A stretch of DNA of 36,660 bases from Neobacillus terrae (GTDB lineage: Bacteria; Bacillota; Bacilli; Bacillales; Cytobacillaceae), in contig NZ_JAAOEO010000030.1 of assembly GCF_011393025.1 (NCBI RefSeq), positions 1 through 36,660 on the forward strand, written 5' to 3'. How positions within the stretch are numbered: the first letter of the stretch is position 1; each line of letters opens with the position of its first letter. Below the pieces are notes generated by a model, which saw nothing but the letters and a program-made list of their open reading frames with translations, searched no databases and had not been told where the DNA came from. Both the position numbers and the translations under genes were made by a program. Positions 7,701-15,592 of this stretch are shown here, piece after piece.

Positions 7701-8219
7701 TTAAAATGGCAGATCATCGTCTGAGATATCGATCTGACCGCTTCCTGCAAACGGATCCTCATCCATTCTTGTATAACCTTGATTACTGTTACCGTTGGAA
7801 CGCTGATTCTGATTGCCGCCTCCGAAAGGATTGCCCTGTTCTCTTGAACCGCCAAACCGCTCGTTCTCAGGTTTCGCTCCAGCATTACCGCCAGAAGCAT
7901 TTTTAGGTTCAAGGAATTGAACACTTTCTGCTAAAATCTCCGTTACGTATACGCGTTTCCCATCTTGTCCTTCATAGCTGCGTGTTTGCACACGGCCATC
8001 GACACCTGCAAGACTTCCTTTTTTCAAAAAGTTAGCCACATTTTCTGCCGGACGGCGCCAAACTACACAATTAATGAAGTCTGCTTCTCTTTCGCCCTGC
8101 TGATTCGTAAATGCACGATTTACAGCTAAAGTAAAAGTAGCAACAGGAACACCGTTCGGAGTGTAGCGCAGTTCAGGATCCTTTGTTAAACGGCCGACAA
8201 GAACGACACGATTCATCAT
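7701..8219 (-). CDS. ssb: Single-stranded DNA-binding protein SSB (SsbA)
   Basis: SSB coats single-stranded DNA at forks and repair sites and recruits partners. The 172-residue protein has an OB-fold (about 1-110: MMNRVVLVGRLTKDPELRYT, then FTLAVNR and ADFINCVVWRR), a glycine/asparagine/glutamine-rich flexible linker (about 115-155), and the acidic tip DISDDDLPF that binds partner proteins. The start fits AAGGAG 9 nt upstream; longer frames upstream have no site. It lies between rpsF and rpsR, which places SSB production under ribosomal-protein control as in B. subtilis, where DNA damage can also induce this operon. I did not find a clear LexA box. Confidence 0.97.
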   Translation of the reverse strand: MMNRVVLVGRLTKDPELRYTPNGVPVATFTLAVNRAFTNQQGEREADFINCVVWRRPAENVANFLKKGSLAGVDGRVQTRSYEGQDGKRVYVTEILAESVQFLEPKNASGGNAGAKPENERFGGSREQGNPFGGGNQNQRSNGNSNQGYTRMDEDPFAGSGQIDISDDDLPF

Positions 8220-8298
8220 CAGAATCAACTCCTTTTCTTCCGGAAAACGTTCCATGAGGAACATTTATCCAGCCACTTTTTATATCGATTGATTGATT

Positions 8299-8586
8299 TT
8301 ATGCTTCAACTTTAATAATAAGATGGCGAATGATATCTTCGCTGATTTTTGCTAAACGTGAAAATTCTTCCACTGCAGCAGCATTAGCGGTTACATTCAC
8401 TAATTGGTAGTATCCGTCGCGGAAATCATTGATTTCATATGCAAGACGGCGTTTACCCCAATCTTTTGTTTCAGCACTTTCCGCACCATTATCTGTAAGG
8501 ATTGTGTTAAAACGCTCAACAAGAGCTTTTTTGGCTTCATCTTCAATATTTGGGCGGATGATGTACATAACTTCGTACTTTCTCAT
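8299..8586 (-). CDS. rpsF: Small-subunit ribosomal protein S6
   Basis: S6 forms a heterodimer with S18 on the 30S platform. The 95-residue product begins MRKYEVMYIIRPNIEDEAKK and contains KDWGKRRLAYEINDFRDGYY, both typical, and its length equals the B. subtilis protein. The start is set by AAAGGAGGTGA just upstream. It is the first gene of the rpsF–ssb–rpsR operon and is preceded by a structured leader and a strong promoter. Confidence 0.97.
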   Translation of the reverse strand: MRKYEVMYIIRPNIEDEAKKALVERFNTILTDNGAESAETKDWGKRRLAYEINDFRDGYYQLVNVTANAAAVEEFSRLAKISEDIIRHLIIKVEA

Positions 8587-8635
8587 CACATTCACCTCCT
8601 TTTGGTCTAAACGGCCCAGAATGGGCAAGGAGCAA
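8587..8635 (-). promoter_or_regulatory. rpsF leader hairpin, candidate S6:S18 autoregulatory element
   Basis: In the mRNA, CUCCUU (8627-8632) can pair with AAGGAG of the ribosome site (8596-8601). This encloses an inner hairpin GCCCA-UUC-UGGGC (8614-8626), with an unpaired stretch beginning CCGUUUAGACC on its 3' side. The arrangement of outer stem, inner hairpin and adjacent CCG matches what I recall of the S6:S18-binding motif in bacterial rpsF leaders, where the complex represses its own translation. The pairing is visible; the ligand is inferred. Confidence 0.6.
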
Positions 8636-8658
8636 TTAAACATTACTCACAAGTTAAA

Positions 8659-8687
8659 ATTATAGCATAGTGTTTTCCATTATGCAA
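8659..8687 (-). promoter_or_regulatory. Promoter of rpsF–ssb–rpsR
   Basis: TTGCAT (8682-8687) and a perfect TATAAT (8659-8664) are spaced by exactly 17 bp on the minus strand, giving a leader of about 65 nt before rpsF. Confidence 0.85.
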
Positions 8688-8689
8688 TG

Positions 8690-8719
8690 GAGAAAAGCGA
8701 AAGCGCCTATTAAGCGACG
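8690..8719 (+). repeat. Short repeat-family remnant, copy 2
   Basis: GAGAAAAGCGAAAGCGCCTA followed by TTAAGCGACG matches 7105-7136 with few changes. It abuts the rpsF promoter and lies between two leftward transcription units. The rest of the gap up to the ychF terminator holds no recognisable feature. Confidence 0.5.
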
Positions 8720-8796
8720 TTTGGGCTGGCACTATCTGCACCAAGAATCACCTAGCTGTCACCAAAAGCTTTTCAAAGACGAAAACTCGCTGTTTT

Positions 8797-8832
8797 AAAA
8801 AAATTAACCCCGCAGATAAAATCTGCGGGGTT
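8797..8832 (-). terminator. Terminator of ychF
   Basis: AACCCCGCAGAT and ATCTGCGGGGTT form a perfect 12-bp stem with a 3-nt loop, followed after two bases by seven T residues on the minus strand. Confidence 0.93.
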
Positions 8833-8838
8833 ATCGCA

Positions 8839-9939
8839 TTATACATTAAACCGGAAGTGGATGATATCTCCGTCTTTTACTTCGTATTCTTTTCCTTCAA
8901 GTCTTACTTTACCAGCTTCCTTGGCTGCATTCATTGATCCCCCAGCCATCAGGTCATCATACGAAACAGTTTCGGCACGGATAAAACCTCTTTCAAAGTC
9001 AGAGTGAATAATACCCGCACATTGAGGTGCTTTCATACCTTTACGGAAGGTCCAGGCACGGACTTCCTGAACACCAGCTGTGAAATATGTAGCCAATCCA
9101 AGCAGACTATATGCTTTGCGAATTAATTGATCAAGGCCGGACTCTTCAATTCCAAGTTCAGACAAGAACATTTCCTTTTCTTCACCCTCGAGCTCGGCAA
9201 TTTCAGATTCTATTTTTGCACAGATCACAATAACCTCTGCATTTTCTTTTGCTGCAAATTCACGAACCTGTTGAACGTACTCATTGTCGTCAGGACTTGC
9301 TACCTCTTCTTCAGATACGTTAGCTACGTAAAGAACAGGCTTAATAGTAAGGAGGTGCAGATTTTTTGCAACTTTAAGCTGATCATCTGTAAATTCAACT
9401 GCCCGGGCAGGAGTTTCCTGTTCAAATGCTTCTTTTAGCATGGAAAGGACCTCAAATTCAGCTGCAGCATCTTTATCCTTTTGTTTTGCCAGTTTTTCTA
9501 CACGGCCAATTCTTTTTTCAACTGATTCTAGATCCGCAAGAATTAATTCCAAATTGATGGTTGTAATATCATCAATCGGATCTACTTTACCTGATACATG
9601 GGTAATATTTTCATCAGCAAAGCAGCGGACTACCTGACAAATTGCGTCTACCTCACGGATATGCGATAAAAATTTATTTCCAAGACCTTCACCCTTACTA
9701 GCACCCTTTACAATTCCGGCAATATCCGTAAATTCAAAGGTAGTTGGCACGGTCTTTTTAGGCTGAATTAATTCTGTTAATTTAGTTAAGCGGTGGTCCG
9801 GAACCTCTACAATCCCTACGTTTGGATCAATCGTACAGAAAGGATAGTTGGCAGACTCTGCTCCCGCCTGTGTTATTGCATTAAACAAAGTAGATTTACC
9901 TACGTTCGGCAAACCGACAATACCTGCTGTTAGTGCCAT
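8839..9939 (-). CDS. ychF: Obg-family ATPase/GTPase YchF
   Basis: YchF is a universally conserved, ribosome-associated P-loop NTPase that in several species hydrolyses ATP and affects translation and stress responses. The 366-residue protein matches B. subtilis YyaF in length. G1 is GLPNVGKST near residue 8, the switch region shows FTDIAGIVKGASKGEGLG, and a coiled-coil insertion (about 125-185) precedes a C-terminal TGS domain (about 280-366) ending VKDGDIIHFRFNV. The NVSEEE segment stands where true GTPases have NKxD, consistent with relaxed nucleotide specificity. The start MALTAGIVG is preceded by GAGGAG. The gene has its own promoter and terminator. Confidence 0.96.
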   Translation of the reverse strand: MALTAGIVGLPNVGKSTLFNAITQAGAESANYPFCTIDPNVGIVEVPDHRLTKLTELIQPKKTVPTTFEFTDIAGIVKGASKGEGLGNKFLSHIREVDAICQVVRCFADENITHVSGKVDPIDDITTINLELILADLESVEKRIGRVEKLAKQKDKDAAAEFEVLSMLKEAFEQETPARAVEFTDDQLKVAKNLHLLTIKPVLYVANVSEEEVASPDDNEYVQQVREFAAKENAEVIVICAKIESEIAELEGEEKEMFLSELGIEESGLDQLIRKAYSLLGLATYFTAGVQEVRAWTFRKGMKAPQCAGIIHSDFERGFIRAETVSYDDLMAGGSMNAAKEAGKVRLEGKEYEVKDGDIIHFRFNV

Positions 9940-10015
9940 TCCTGTTTCACTCCTCTTATTCAATCATATCTATGAAAAAACATTATGTCTCAAAAGGTTT
10001 AAAAATCCTCTCACA

Positions 10016-10044
10016 ATTATAGGCATTCACACCTAAAAAGACAA
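10016..10044 (-). promoter_or_regulatory. Promoter of ychF
   Basis: TTGTCT (10039-10044) and TATAAT (10016-10021) are 17 bp apart on the minus strand, about 75 bp before ychF. Confidence 0.75.
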
Positions 10045-10162
10045 GCATTGCTGAAAAGTACACTCTGCAATTAAAATTGTTATATGCTTTTTTTAAAAGT
10101 GAATGTCACAAATACCTTAACAGCCTAAAATTTACAATGTTGATTTTGCAAATATATTAAAT

Positions 10163-10323
10163 TGCGGAGATCCCGCGGGCGTACAGCTGCGAGGAGAAAG
10201 ATGAACAAAAGTGCCTTGTTTTCAGCCTCAACAAGCTTCTGGAGGGGCCAGAAATAATCTTGAGGGAGTCTAGGGGCTGAAGTTTGACAGACTCCCGGTG
10301 TGCCCTCGGAAAGTGAGCGCTAG
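10163..10323 (+). repeat. Nested intergenic repeat element, degenerate copy 2
   Basis: The gene-free 0.49 kb between ychF and yyaE holds a diverged copy of the element seen at 1.74-2.07 kb. Outer arms are TTGCGGAGATCCCGCGGGCG… to GCGAGGAG (10163-10197) and CCCGGTGTGCCCTCGGAAAG (from about 10293). The inner module (10198 to about 10292) carries GTGCCTTGTTTTCAGCCTC, CAAGCTTCTGGAGGG and TCTAGGGGCTGA. As in copy 1, the inner module starts directly after GAGGAG with AAAGA. No gene or ribosome site is seen. Confidence 0.6.
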
Positions 10324-10367
10324 CAGCGACAATCAAGCAGGAAAGTCACCAGATTGGGGGATAAACA

Positions 10368-10399
10368 AACAAATAAAAACTGCCTATAAATGGCAGTTT
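10368..10399 (-). terminator. Terminator of yyaE
   Basis: AAACTGCC and GGCAGTTT form an 8-bp stem around ATTTATA on the minus strand, followed by TTTATTTG. It lies about 30 nt after the yyaE stop. Confidence 0.8.
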
Positions 10400-10431
10400 C
10401 TATCTTAAACCCTGCTAGGAATTTCACTTTC

Positions 10432-12456
10432 TTAATATGATGCAGTTTTAGTTTCCCACTTTTCAATATTAACAAGGCAGTCATATAAAATGCTGCCAAG
10501 TCCATTGTCGGATTCTCCGCTTGATGTAAGCAGATTAACAGAGCCGCCAAATTTGCTCCAAATACCTTCATCAATATTAATGGTGTCTGGATGAGCCTTT
10601 TTTAAGATAGATAGGGTACCTTTTATTTCTCCCCGATCGTTCCAAACACGAACTTCATCACCCTCTTGCAGCCCAAGGCGATCAGCAATATTCTTGGCTG
10701 CTTCCACTTTCACTGCAGGCTCCTTGGCAAAAAGATGATAATTCTGCGAATGATTGGATTTCTGGGGATGAATAGTTAAAAGAGAGTATGGATATTTTTT
10801 CGCTAATTCCGGATTTGCCCACTTGGATTCCTCAGGGAAAGAAAGCTTTAAGAAACCATTGTCTCCTTTTAATTGTCCAAGCTTGGAAGTGAACTCATAT
10901 TTTCCTGAAGGAGTCTTAAACTTTTTGTCACTCCAGGGAATCTCTTTTACTGGAAGCTCAGTAAAGTGTTCTTGTTTTATTTGTTCAACTGTAATTCCAT
11001 TTGCTTCTAAAAGCGCAAGCGACATTTGCAGCCACTGATCTCTTGTATAATCAAAATCACTGCCAAAGCCCATTCTTTTAGCTAGTTCCGTCCAGATCCA
11101 TAAATCCGGCTTTGCCTCACCAGGAGGGTCAGTTAACTTTGGTCCGTAATTAACATAGTGATGGTACATAGAAGAATAATAAAGGTCCTCTTCCTCAAAG
11201 GAAGTAGCCGCTGGCAGTACATAATCCGCCATCATTGCGGTATCTGTCATATAGTGATCAATAACTACAAGGTTAGGGACGGATAAAAATGCCTCTTTAA
11301 CAATATTACTATCGGGAACTTGAGTAAGCGGGTTACCGCATGTAACAATAATCATTTGAATAGGAGGACTTTTTGCAGCGAGAATCTCTTCTGCCTGCTT
11401 CATAATGGTGAATTGGCGTTGGCCAGTTTTTCTGTTTGATAAGCTTAACTCATTATATTGGAAACTTTGGCCTACCTGGAGATTGGCATAGTTTGCTCCC
11501 CCGCCCTTAATACCAATATTACCGCTAATAGCAGCAAGGGCATCAATCAAACGGATAGTATTTCCGCCATTCTTATAGCGCTGCATACCAAGCCCCATAT
11601 AAATTGAGGTCGGTTTATCTGCGAATATATAGGCAAGCTTTGTTATCTCCTCAGCTGGTACTTCTGTTATTTCGCTTATTTCTTGGAGCGAAATCCCATT
11701 AAGCAATTCTGAAAATCCTTCAAAACCTTCGGTAAAGCTGTTCAAAAATTTCCGGTCCTCCAGGCCAAGGCGGAGCATTTCTTTACTTATGCCTGCAGCA
11801 AGAAAACCGTCCATTCCAGCCTTTATAGAAATATATTGATCTGCTATTTTAGCAGTTGGATTAAAAATAGGATCGATCACGAATAAGCGGGCTCCCTGAA
11901 GCTTTGCTTTTTGAAGAGTCTGGTAGAAGTGCATATTGGTTCTGGAAACATTCCGGCCCCAAACAATAATATTTTTGCTATTTAAAACATCTTCAGGTCC
12001 ATGACTGTATGCATCGCCAAAGTCCCATTTTTGCGCTTCAATTCCAGCTCCCCAGCAAAGCGAACCCTTAAGTTCAGTTACACCGCCAAAACAGTTAAAA
12101 AACCTTTGATCAAGGTTCTTAAGAACGCCATTATTTGCATAATCATGGCTGTGAAGAACGGCAAGTGGGCCGAATTGTTCTTTGATTTCCTTCATGTGTT
12201 CGGAAATTTCATCAAGTGCCTTTTCCCAGGAAATTCTTTCAAACACACCATTCACTTTTTTTAGGGGATACAATAGACGTTCAGAGGAATTGGTCCGTGC
12301 TTCAAGCATACGGCCACGGCCACATATTTTCCCTTTTGTAATAGGATGATTAGGATCCCCATCTACCTTTATTACCTTGCCCTTATCCACGGTTACCTTG
12401 AAACCGCAGCTGTCCCAGCAGTTTAACGGACAGGCGGACTGATATACTTCATTCAT
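10432..12456 (-). CDS. yyaE: Molybdopterin-dependent oxidoreductase, YyaE-like
   Basis: This is a DMSO-reductase/formate-dehydrogenase superfamily catalytic subunit with a bis-molybdopterin cofactor and one [4Fe-4S] cluster; the substrate is unknown. The 674-residue product has cluster cysteines in CPLNCWDSC (C9, C13, C17) and KICGRG (C45), then the molybdopterin domains and a C-terminal dinucleotide-binding domain (from about residue 560, with LTIHPQKSNHSQNYHLF). GSLCWGAG places a Cys at 134, where the family has its Mo ligand (Cys, Sec or Ser), suggesting Cys ligation. No Tat signal is seen, so it is probably cytoplasmic. No electron-transfer or membrane subunit and no cofactor genes are adjacent. 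The start is uncertain: a start five codons upstream is possible, but G-rich GGGGGTG favours MNEVYQSAC. Confidence 0.9.
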   Translation of the reverse strand: MNEVYQSACPLNCWDSCGFKVTVDKGKVIKVDGDPNHPITKGKICGRGRMLEARTNSSERLLYPLKKVNGVFERISWEKALDEISEHMKEIKEQFGPLAVLHSHDYANNGVLKNLDQRFFNCFGGVTELKGSLCWGAGIEAQKWDFGDAYSHGPEDVLNSKNIIVWGRNVSRTNMHFYQTLQKAKLQGARLFVIDPIFNPTAKIADQYISIKAGMDGFLAAGISKEMLRLGLEDRKFLNSFTEGFEGFSELLNGISLQEISEITEVPAEEITKLAYIFADKPTSIYMGLGMQRYKNGGNTIRLIDALAAISGNIGIKGGGANYANLQVGQSFQYNELSLSNRKTGQRQFTIMKQAEEILAAKSPPIQMIIVTCGNPLTQVPDSNIVKEAFLSVPNLVVIDHYMTDTAMMADYVLPAATSFEEEDLYYSSMYHHYVNYGPKLTDPPGEAKPDLWIWTELAKRMGFGSDFDYTRDQWLQMSLALLEANGITVEQIKQEHFTELPVKEIPWSDKKFKTPSGKYEFTSKLGQLKGDNGFLKLSFPEESKWANPELAKKYPYSLLTIHPQKSNHSQNYHLFAKEPAVKVEAAKNIADRLGLQEGDEVRVWNDRGEIKGTLSILKKAHPDTINIDEGIWSKFGGSVNLLTSSGESDNGLGSILYDCLVNIEKWETKTASY

Positions 12457-12613
12457 TTCCCCCACCCCCATTTGACTTATTTCTTTATATAAAGATTCCG
12501 CATTTACCTTATCGGCAAAAATCTGGTCCTTTTTACAGTAGAATTTGTAGTTTCCATTCCCCTAAAAAATTGGTAAACTTCAGTTTCTTTATAAGATTAA
12601 TACAGAATAAGAT

Positions 12614-12647
12614 AAAAAAAAAGCACGAAGTTTATTCTGCTTCGTGC
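12614..12647 (-). terminator. Terminator of the mscS–DUF951 unit
   Basis: GCACGAAG and CTTCGTGC pair around a 9-nt loop and are followed by nine T residues on the minus strand. The stop codon of the DUF951 gene lies in the loop. This separates the unit from yyaE. Confidence 0.92.
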
Positions 12648-12832
12648 CGTTCAAGTATTTTTTTTATTTTTCTTGTAAATTCCCTTCTTGGAATCATCAC
12701 GCTATGTCCGCAGCCCTCACATTTAATACGGATGTCTGCTCCCAGGCGTATTACCTTCCAGCGGTTTGCTCCGCATGGATGGGGCTTTTTCATCTCAACC
12801 ACATCATTTAGAAAAAATTCTTTTTGTTCCAT
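12632..12832 (-). CDS. DUF951 small zinc-ribbon-like protein
   Basis: This is a 66-residue protein of unknown function. It has the DUF951 pattern: VVEMKKPHPCGANRWKVIR followed by IKCEGCGHSVMIPR. One Cys plus a CxxC pair and His suggest a small metal site, which is inferred from spacing. It is highly basic at the C terminus, so nucleic-acid contact is conceivable but unproven. I chose MEQKEFF because GGGGGG lies about 9 nt upstream. It follows mscS by about 50 nt and shares its terminator, so the two are probably co-transcribed. The equivalent B. subtilis gene in this region is, I believe, yyzM. Confidence 0.88.
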   Translation of the reverse strand: MEQKEFFLNDVVEMKKPHPCGANRWKVIRLGADIRIKCEGCGHSVMIPRREFTRKIKKILERHEAE

Positions 12833-12880
12833 TTCATTTCCCCCCTGCAATCAATGGTAAAGATGGTTCGAAAAAAATTG

Positions 12881-13765
12881 TTATTCTCTTCCCGGTTCCT
12901 TTCCCTCATCCTGCCTTGAATACATAACAAGCCTTGGGAACGGAATTTCAATTCCATTTTCATCAAGTGCTATCTTAATCTCTTTACGAATCATTCTCGC
13001 AATATAAAAATGCTGCATCGGCAAAGTTTCTGCTACTATTCTTAGTACAATTTCTGACGGTCCAAGATTTTGTACTCCAAGTAATTCAGGAGCTTTAATT
13101 AATTGTTCATATTGCTCCGGCAGCTTTTCAAGAAGCTCTGTAATAACCTTTTCAGCTTTATCAATATCTTCTTCGTAGGCTATTCCTACATCCACTACAC
13201 CCACACTATTATTCAATGAAAAATTGGTAACCTGTGAGATGCTCCCATTCGGAAGAATATGGAGTTCCCCAGTCCAATTCTTTATTTTTGTAGTACGCAA
13301 ACCAATCGCTTCCACATTACCTTCAAACTGACCAACCTTTATATGGTCACCTACTGAAAATTGGTCCTCAAAAATAATGAAAAAGCCAGATATTATATCC
13401 TTGACAAGATTTTGTGCTCCAAAACCTATGGCTAAGCCAACAATCCCAGCACCTGCCAGAAGTGCTTTTACATCAATTGTAAGGGTCGATAAAATCATCA
13501 TAAAAGCAATGAAATAAACTACATAAGAAACAACATTATCAAGAAGCTTTTCAAGAGTTGTTTCCCGTCTTTCCGACACCCTGAGCGGAGACTTATTTCT
13601 TAATTTAAATGTATTGTGTATGGCAAGCCTTCCAATACGGATTATGAGCCCCGAAATAAAAATAATGGCTATAATTTTAATAAATCCCTGGCCAATAGCA
13701 ATCCACATTCCTTCATTCAGGAATGTTTTGGAGGCCGTATGAATATCAGTTGAAATAGAATCCAT
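12881..13765 (-). CDS. MscS-family small-conductance mechanosensitive channel
   Basis: The protein would open under membrane tension to release osmolytes during hypo-osmotic shock. The 294 residues show three hydrophobic helices (about 20-45, 75-98 and 100-130). The third is the Gly/Ala-rich pore helix LLAGAGIVGLAIGFGAQNLV, followed by a beta domain with VGDHIKVGQFEGNVEAIGLR and LPNGSISQVTNFS, and a C-terminal alpha/beta domain. All are hallmarks of the MscS family, closest in layout to the YkuT type. The ATG follows AGAAGGTGG. It is transcribed divergently from yyaC. I do not assign a symbol because Bacillus has several paralogues. Confidence 0.93.
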   Translation of the reverse strand: MDSISTDIHTASKTFLNEGMWIAIGQGFIKIIAIIFISGLIIRIGRLAIHNTFKLRNKSPLRVSERRETTLEKLLDNVVSYVVYFIAFMMILSTLTIDVKALLAGAGIVGLAIGFGAQNLVKDIISGFFIIFEDQFSVGDHIKVGQFEGNVEAIGLRTTKIKNWTGELHILPNGSISQVTNFSLNNSVGVVDVGIAYEEDIDKAEKVITELLEKLPEQYEQLIKAPELLGVQNLGPSEIVLRIVAETLPMQHFYIARMIRKEIKIALDENGIEIPFPRLVMYSRQDEGKEPGRE

Positions 13766-14011
13766 TTCTCCACCTTCTTTGCTGTTTCTTTATCTTACTT
13801 TATATGTGCAAGTCTATTTTATCAATTTTATTGCTGGACGTGTAAAATCCGCTCATATTAATCTTTTTTTTCCAAGGTAAATGGAACTTTTTCCCCTTAC
13901 TTTAATACCATCCTTCTTTTTTCACTGGTTTAGTTAAATTGTATTACAGGTATGTATACATTACATTAATTTTCCGTATACTGTTACTATTAAAAATAAG
14001 GAGTGGACTTG

Positions 14012-14632
14012 ATGAATCTAAAACAAACCTTTTTTGACAGGAGGGCCAGCGCAAGGATTCTTCATGATGATCACCAGGCAGCTGATAGGCTTTCTAACGA
14101 GCTAATTTCTCATTTGCCTGCTCTGACTAGCCGTCCAATCGTGATAGTGTGTATAGGCACTGACCGTTCTACCGGAGATTCATTAGGTCCGCTAGTGGGA
14201 ACTCTGCTGGAGGAAAAAAATCCAAAATCTTTTTTTGTATATGGGACTCTTGAGGATCCTATCCATGCTGTTAATCTTGCAGAAAAGTTAAAAGAAATAA
14301 AAGAGAAGCACTTCCACCCCTTTATAATCGGTATTGATGCCTGTCTGGGCCGCTTTAAGAGTGTTGGCTTTATTCAGCTCGGTGAGGGACCAGTCAAACC
14401 TGGTGCCGGAGTAAACAAGGAACTTCCTGAGGTTGGAGACATGCATATAACCGGTATTGTGAATGTGAGTGGCTTTATGGAGTTCTTTGTGCTCCAAAAC
14501 ACTCGTTTGAGTCTTGTCTTAAAGATGGCAAAAACAATTGCCAATGGCATTTATAATGCAAGCCAGCACTATCCCAAAAAAGTTAATTGGGCAGAAATTA
14601 ATTGGAACAGAGAACAAGAACAGACAAATTAA
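14012..14632 (+). CDS. yyaC: Spore protease YyaC (DUF1256, GPR-like fold)
   Basis: YyaC belongs to a sporulation-linked family annotated as a putative GPR-like protease; its substrate is not established. The product of 206 residues matches the B. subtilis length. Conserved blocks are VIVCIGTDRSTGDSLGPLVG, IIGIDACLGR and GDMHITGIVNVSGFMEFF. The start is ATG, 8 nt after AAGGAG; an in-frame GTG overlaps that site and is unlikely. In B. subtilis the gene is expressed in the forespore, I believe under sigma-F, but I could not align a convincing sigma-F promoter here. It is the only rightward gene left of the origin and therefore faces the replication fork head-on. It ends in a terminator shared with the convergent DUF554 gene. 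Confidence 0.93.
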   Translation: MNLKQTFFDRRASARILHDDHQAADRLSNELISHLPALTSRPIVIVCIGTDRSTGDSLGPLVGTLLEEKNPKSFFVYGTLEDPIHAVNLAEKLKEIKEKHFHPFIIGIDACLGRFKSVGFIQLGEGPVKPGAGVNKELPEVGDMHITGIVNVSGFMEFFVLQNTRLSLVLKMAKTIANGIYNASQHYPKKVNWAEINWNREQEQTN

Positions 14633-14661
14633 AATTACCGATATATTACATTTTATATATA

Positions 14662-14700
14662 AAAAACAGGAAGGAGCCGCGGTCCAATCCTGTTTTTTAT
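14662..14700 (+). terminator. Terminator between convergent yyaC and DUF554 genes
   Basis: AAAAACAGGA and TCCTGTTTTT form a 10-bp stem around a GC-containing loop. T residues on one side and A residues on the other would let it serve both strands. Confidence 0.85.
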
Positions 14701-14744
14701 TATACTAATATTATTTTAATTTCTTATTACGTTTTCTTTACATT

Positions 14745-15461
14745 TTAGAAAAAGTGATGATATTGATAGATGATGGAAACAATTAGGCCCGTAACCAAAA
14801 TCCCCGGCAAAAAGTTGGCTACCTTTATTTTAGTCATCCCCGTAAGGTTGAGTCCAATAGCGAAGATCATGACTCCTCCGGTAGCCGTCATTTCCGTAAT
14901 GAACTGATCCATTAATGCCTTGGGAACAATGGTATCAATTTGAGTAGCAAAAAGAGCAATTAACCCTTCATAAAGCATAACAGGAACTGCTGAAAAAAGT
15001 ACTCCTATCCCCAGAGTAGTTGTTAAAATAATGGAAGTGAATCCATCAATTATAGACTTTGTATAAAGAACATCATGGTCGCCTCTTATTCCGCTATCAA
15101 GAGCACCAATTATAGCCATTGCCCCTATTACGAAAATAAGGGTGGCTGTTACGAAACCTTCTGATATGCTGCCTTTACCAGTGGAGGAGCCCAGCTTTCG
15201 TTCAAGCCACATTCCTAGTTTATTTAATTTGTCCTCCAGCGCCCATACTTCTCCCAGTACAGCACCTATAACCAGACTGAGAATGACGATCAAGAAGTTC
15301 TCACTCTTTAATCCCATTTGTAATCCTAAAACCATGACAGCAAGCCCAATTGCATACATGACCGTTACCTTCATACTCTCCGGTATACGATTAAGTACTT
15401 TCCCAAGAAGTGTACCAATAATAATTAAGGCCCCATTCACTAATGTCCCTAGTAAAAACAT
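14745..15461 (-). CDS. DUF554 membrane protein
   Basis: The 238-residue product is almost entirely hydrophobic, with about seven membrane segments. The first, LLGTLVNGALIIIGTLLGKV, is the DUF554 signature; VIGAMAIIGALDSGIRGDHD and a Gly-rich penultimate helix (GVMIFAIGLNLTGM) also fit the family. Function is unknown; transport has been suggested for the family but nothing here identifies a substrate. The ATG lies 5 nt after AGGTGG. A perfect TATAAT (15513-15518, minus strand) about 50 bp upstream is probably the -10, with a poor -35. It lies downstream of parB but after a terminator, so it is a separate unit. Confidence 0.88.
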   Translation of the reverse strand: MFLLGTLVNGALIIIGTLLGKVLNRIPESMKVTVMYAIGLAVMVLGLQMGLKSENFLIVILSLVIGAVLGEVWALEDKLNKLGMWLERKLGSSTGKGSISEGFVTATLIFVIGAMAIIGALDSGIRGDHDVLYTKSIIDGFTSIILTTTLGIGVLFSAVPVMLYEGLIALFATQIDTIVPKALMDQFITEMTATGGVMIFAIGLNLTGMTKIKVANFLPGILVTGLIVSIIYQYHHFF

Positions 15462-15563
15462 ATTATCCACCTATTCTTCGTATCACGAAATGTATTAAGT
15501 CCAAACTATCATATTATACTAGCATATGGAAGAGCAAAGAGAGAGAAGAATCAGATAAAGTGC

Positions 15564-15592
15564 AAAAAATAAACCATCAAATGATGGTTTAT
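15564..15592 (-). terminator. Terminator of parA–parB
   Basis: ATAAACCATC and GATGGTTTAT pair on the minus strand and run into six T residues. The parB stop codon is inside the stem. Confidence 0.88.

Noticed and set aside
10320..10574. 84-codon frame overlapping the yyaE 3' end
   Set aside because: It is antisense-frame noise over yyaE codons and the repeat; yyaE is well supported in its own frame.
13766..14011. Sigma-F promoter for yyaC
   Set aside because: GTATA-like sequences occur, but no properly spaced -10 of sigma-F type could be aligned.
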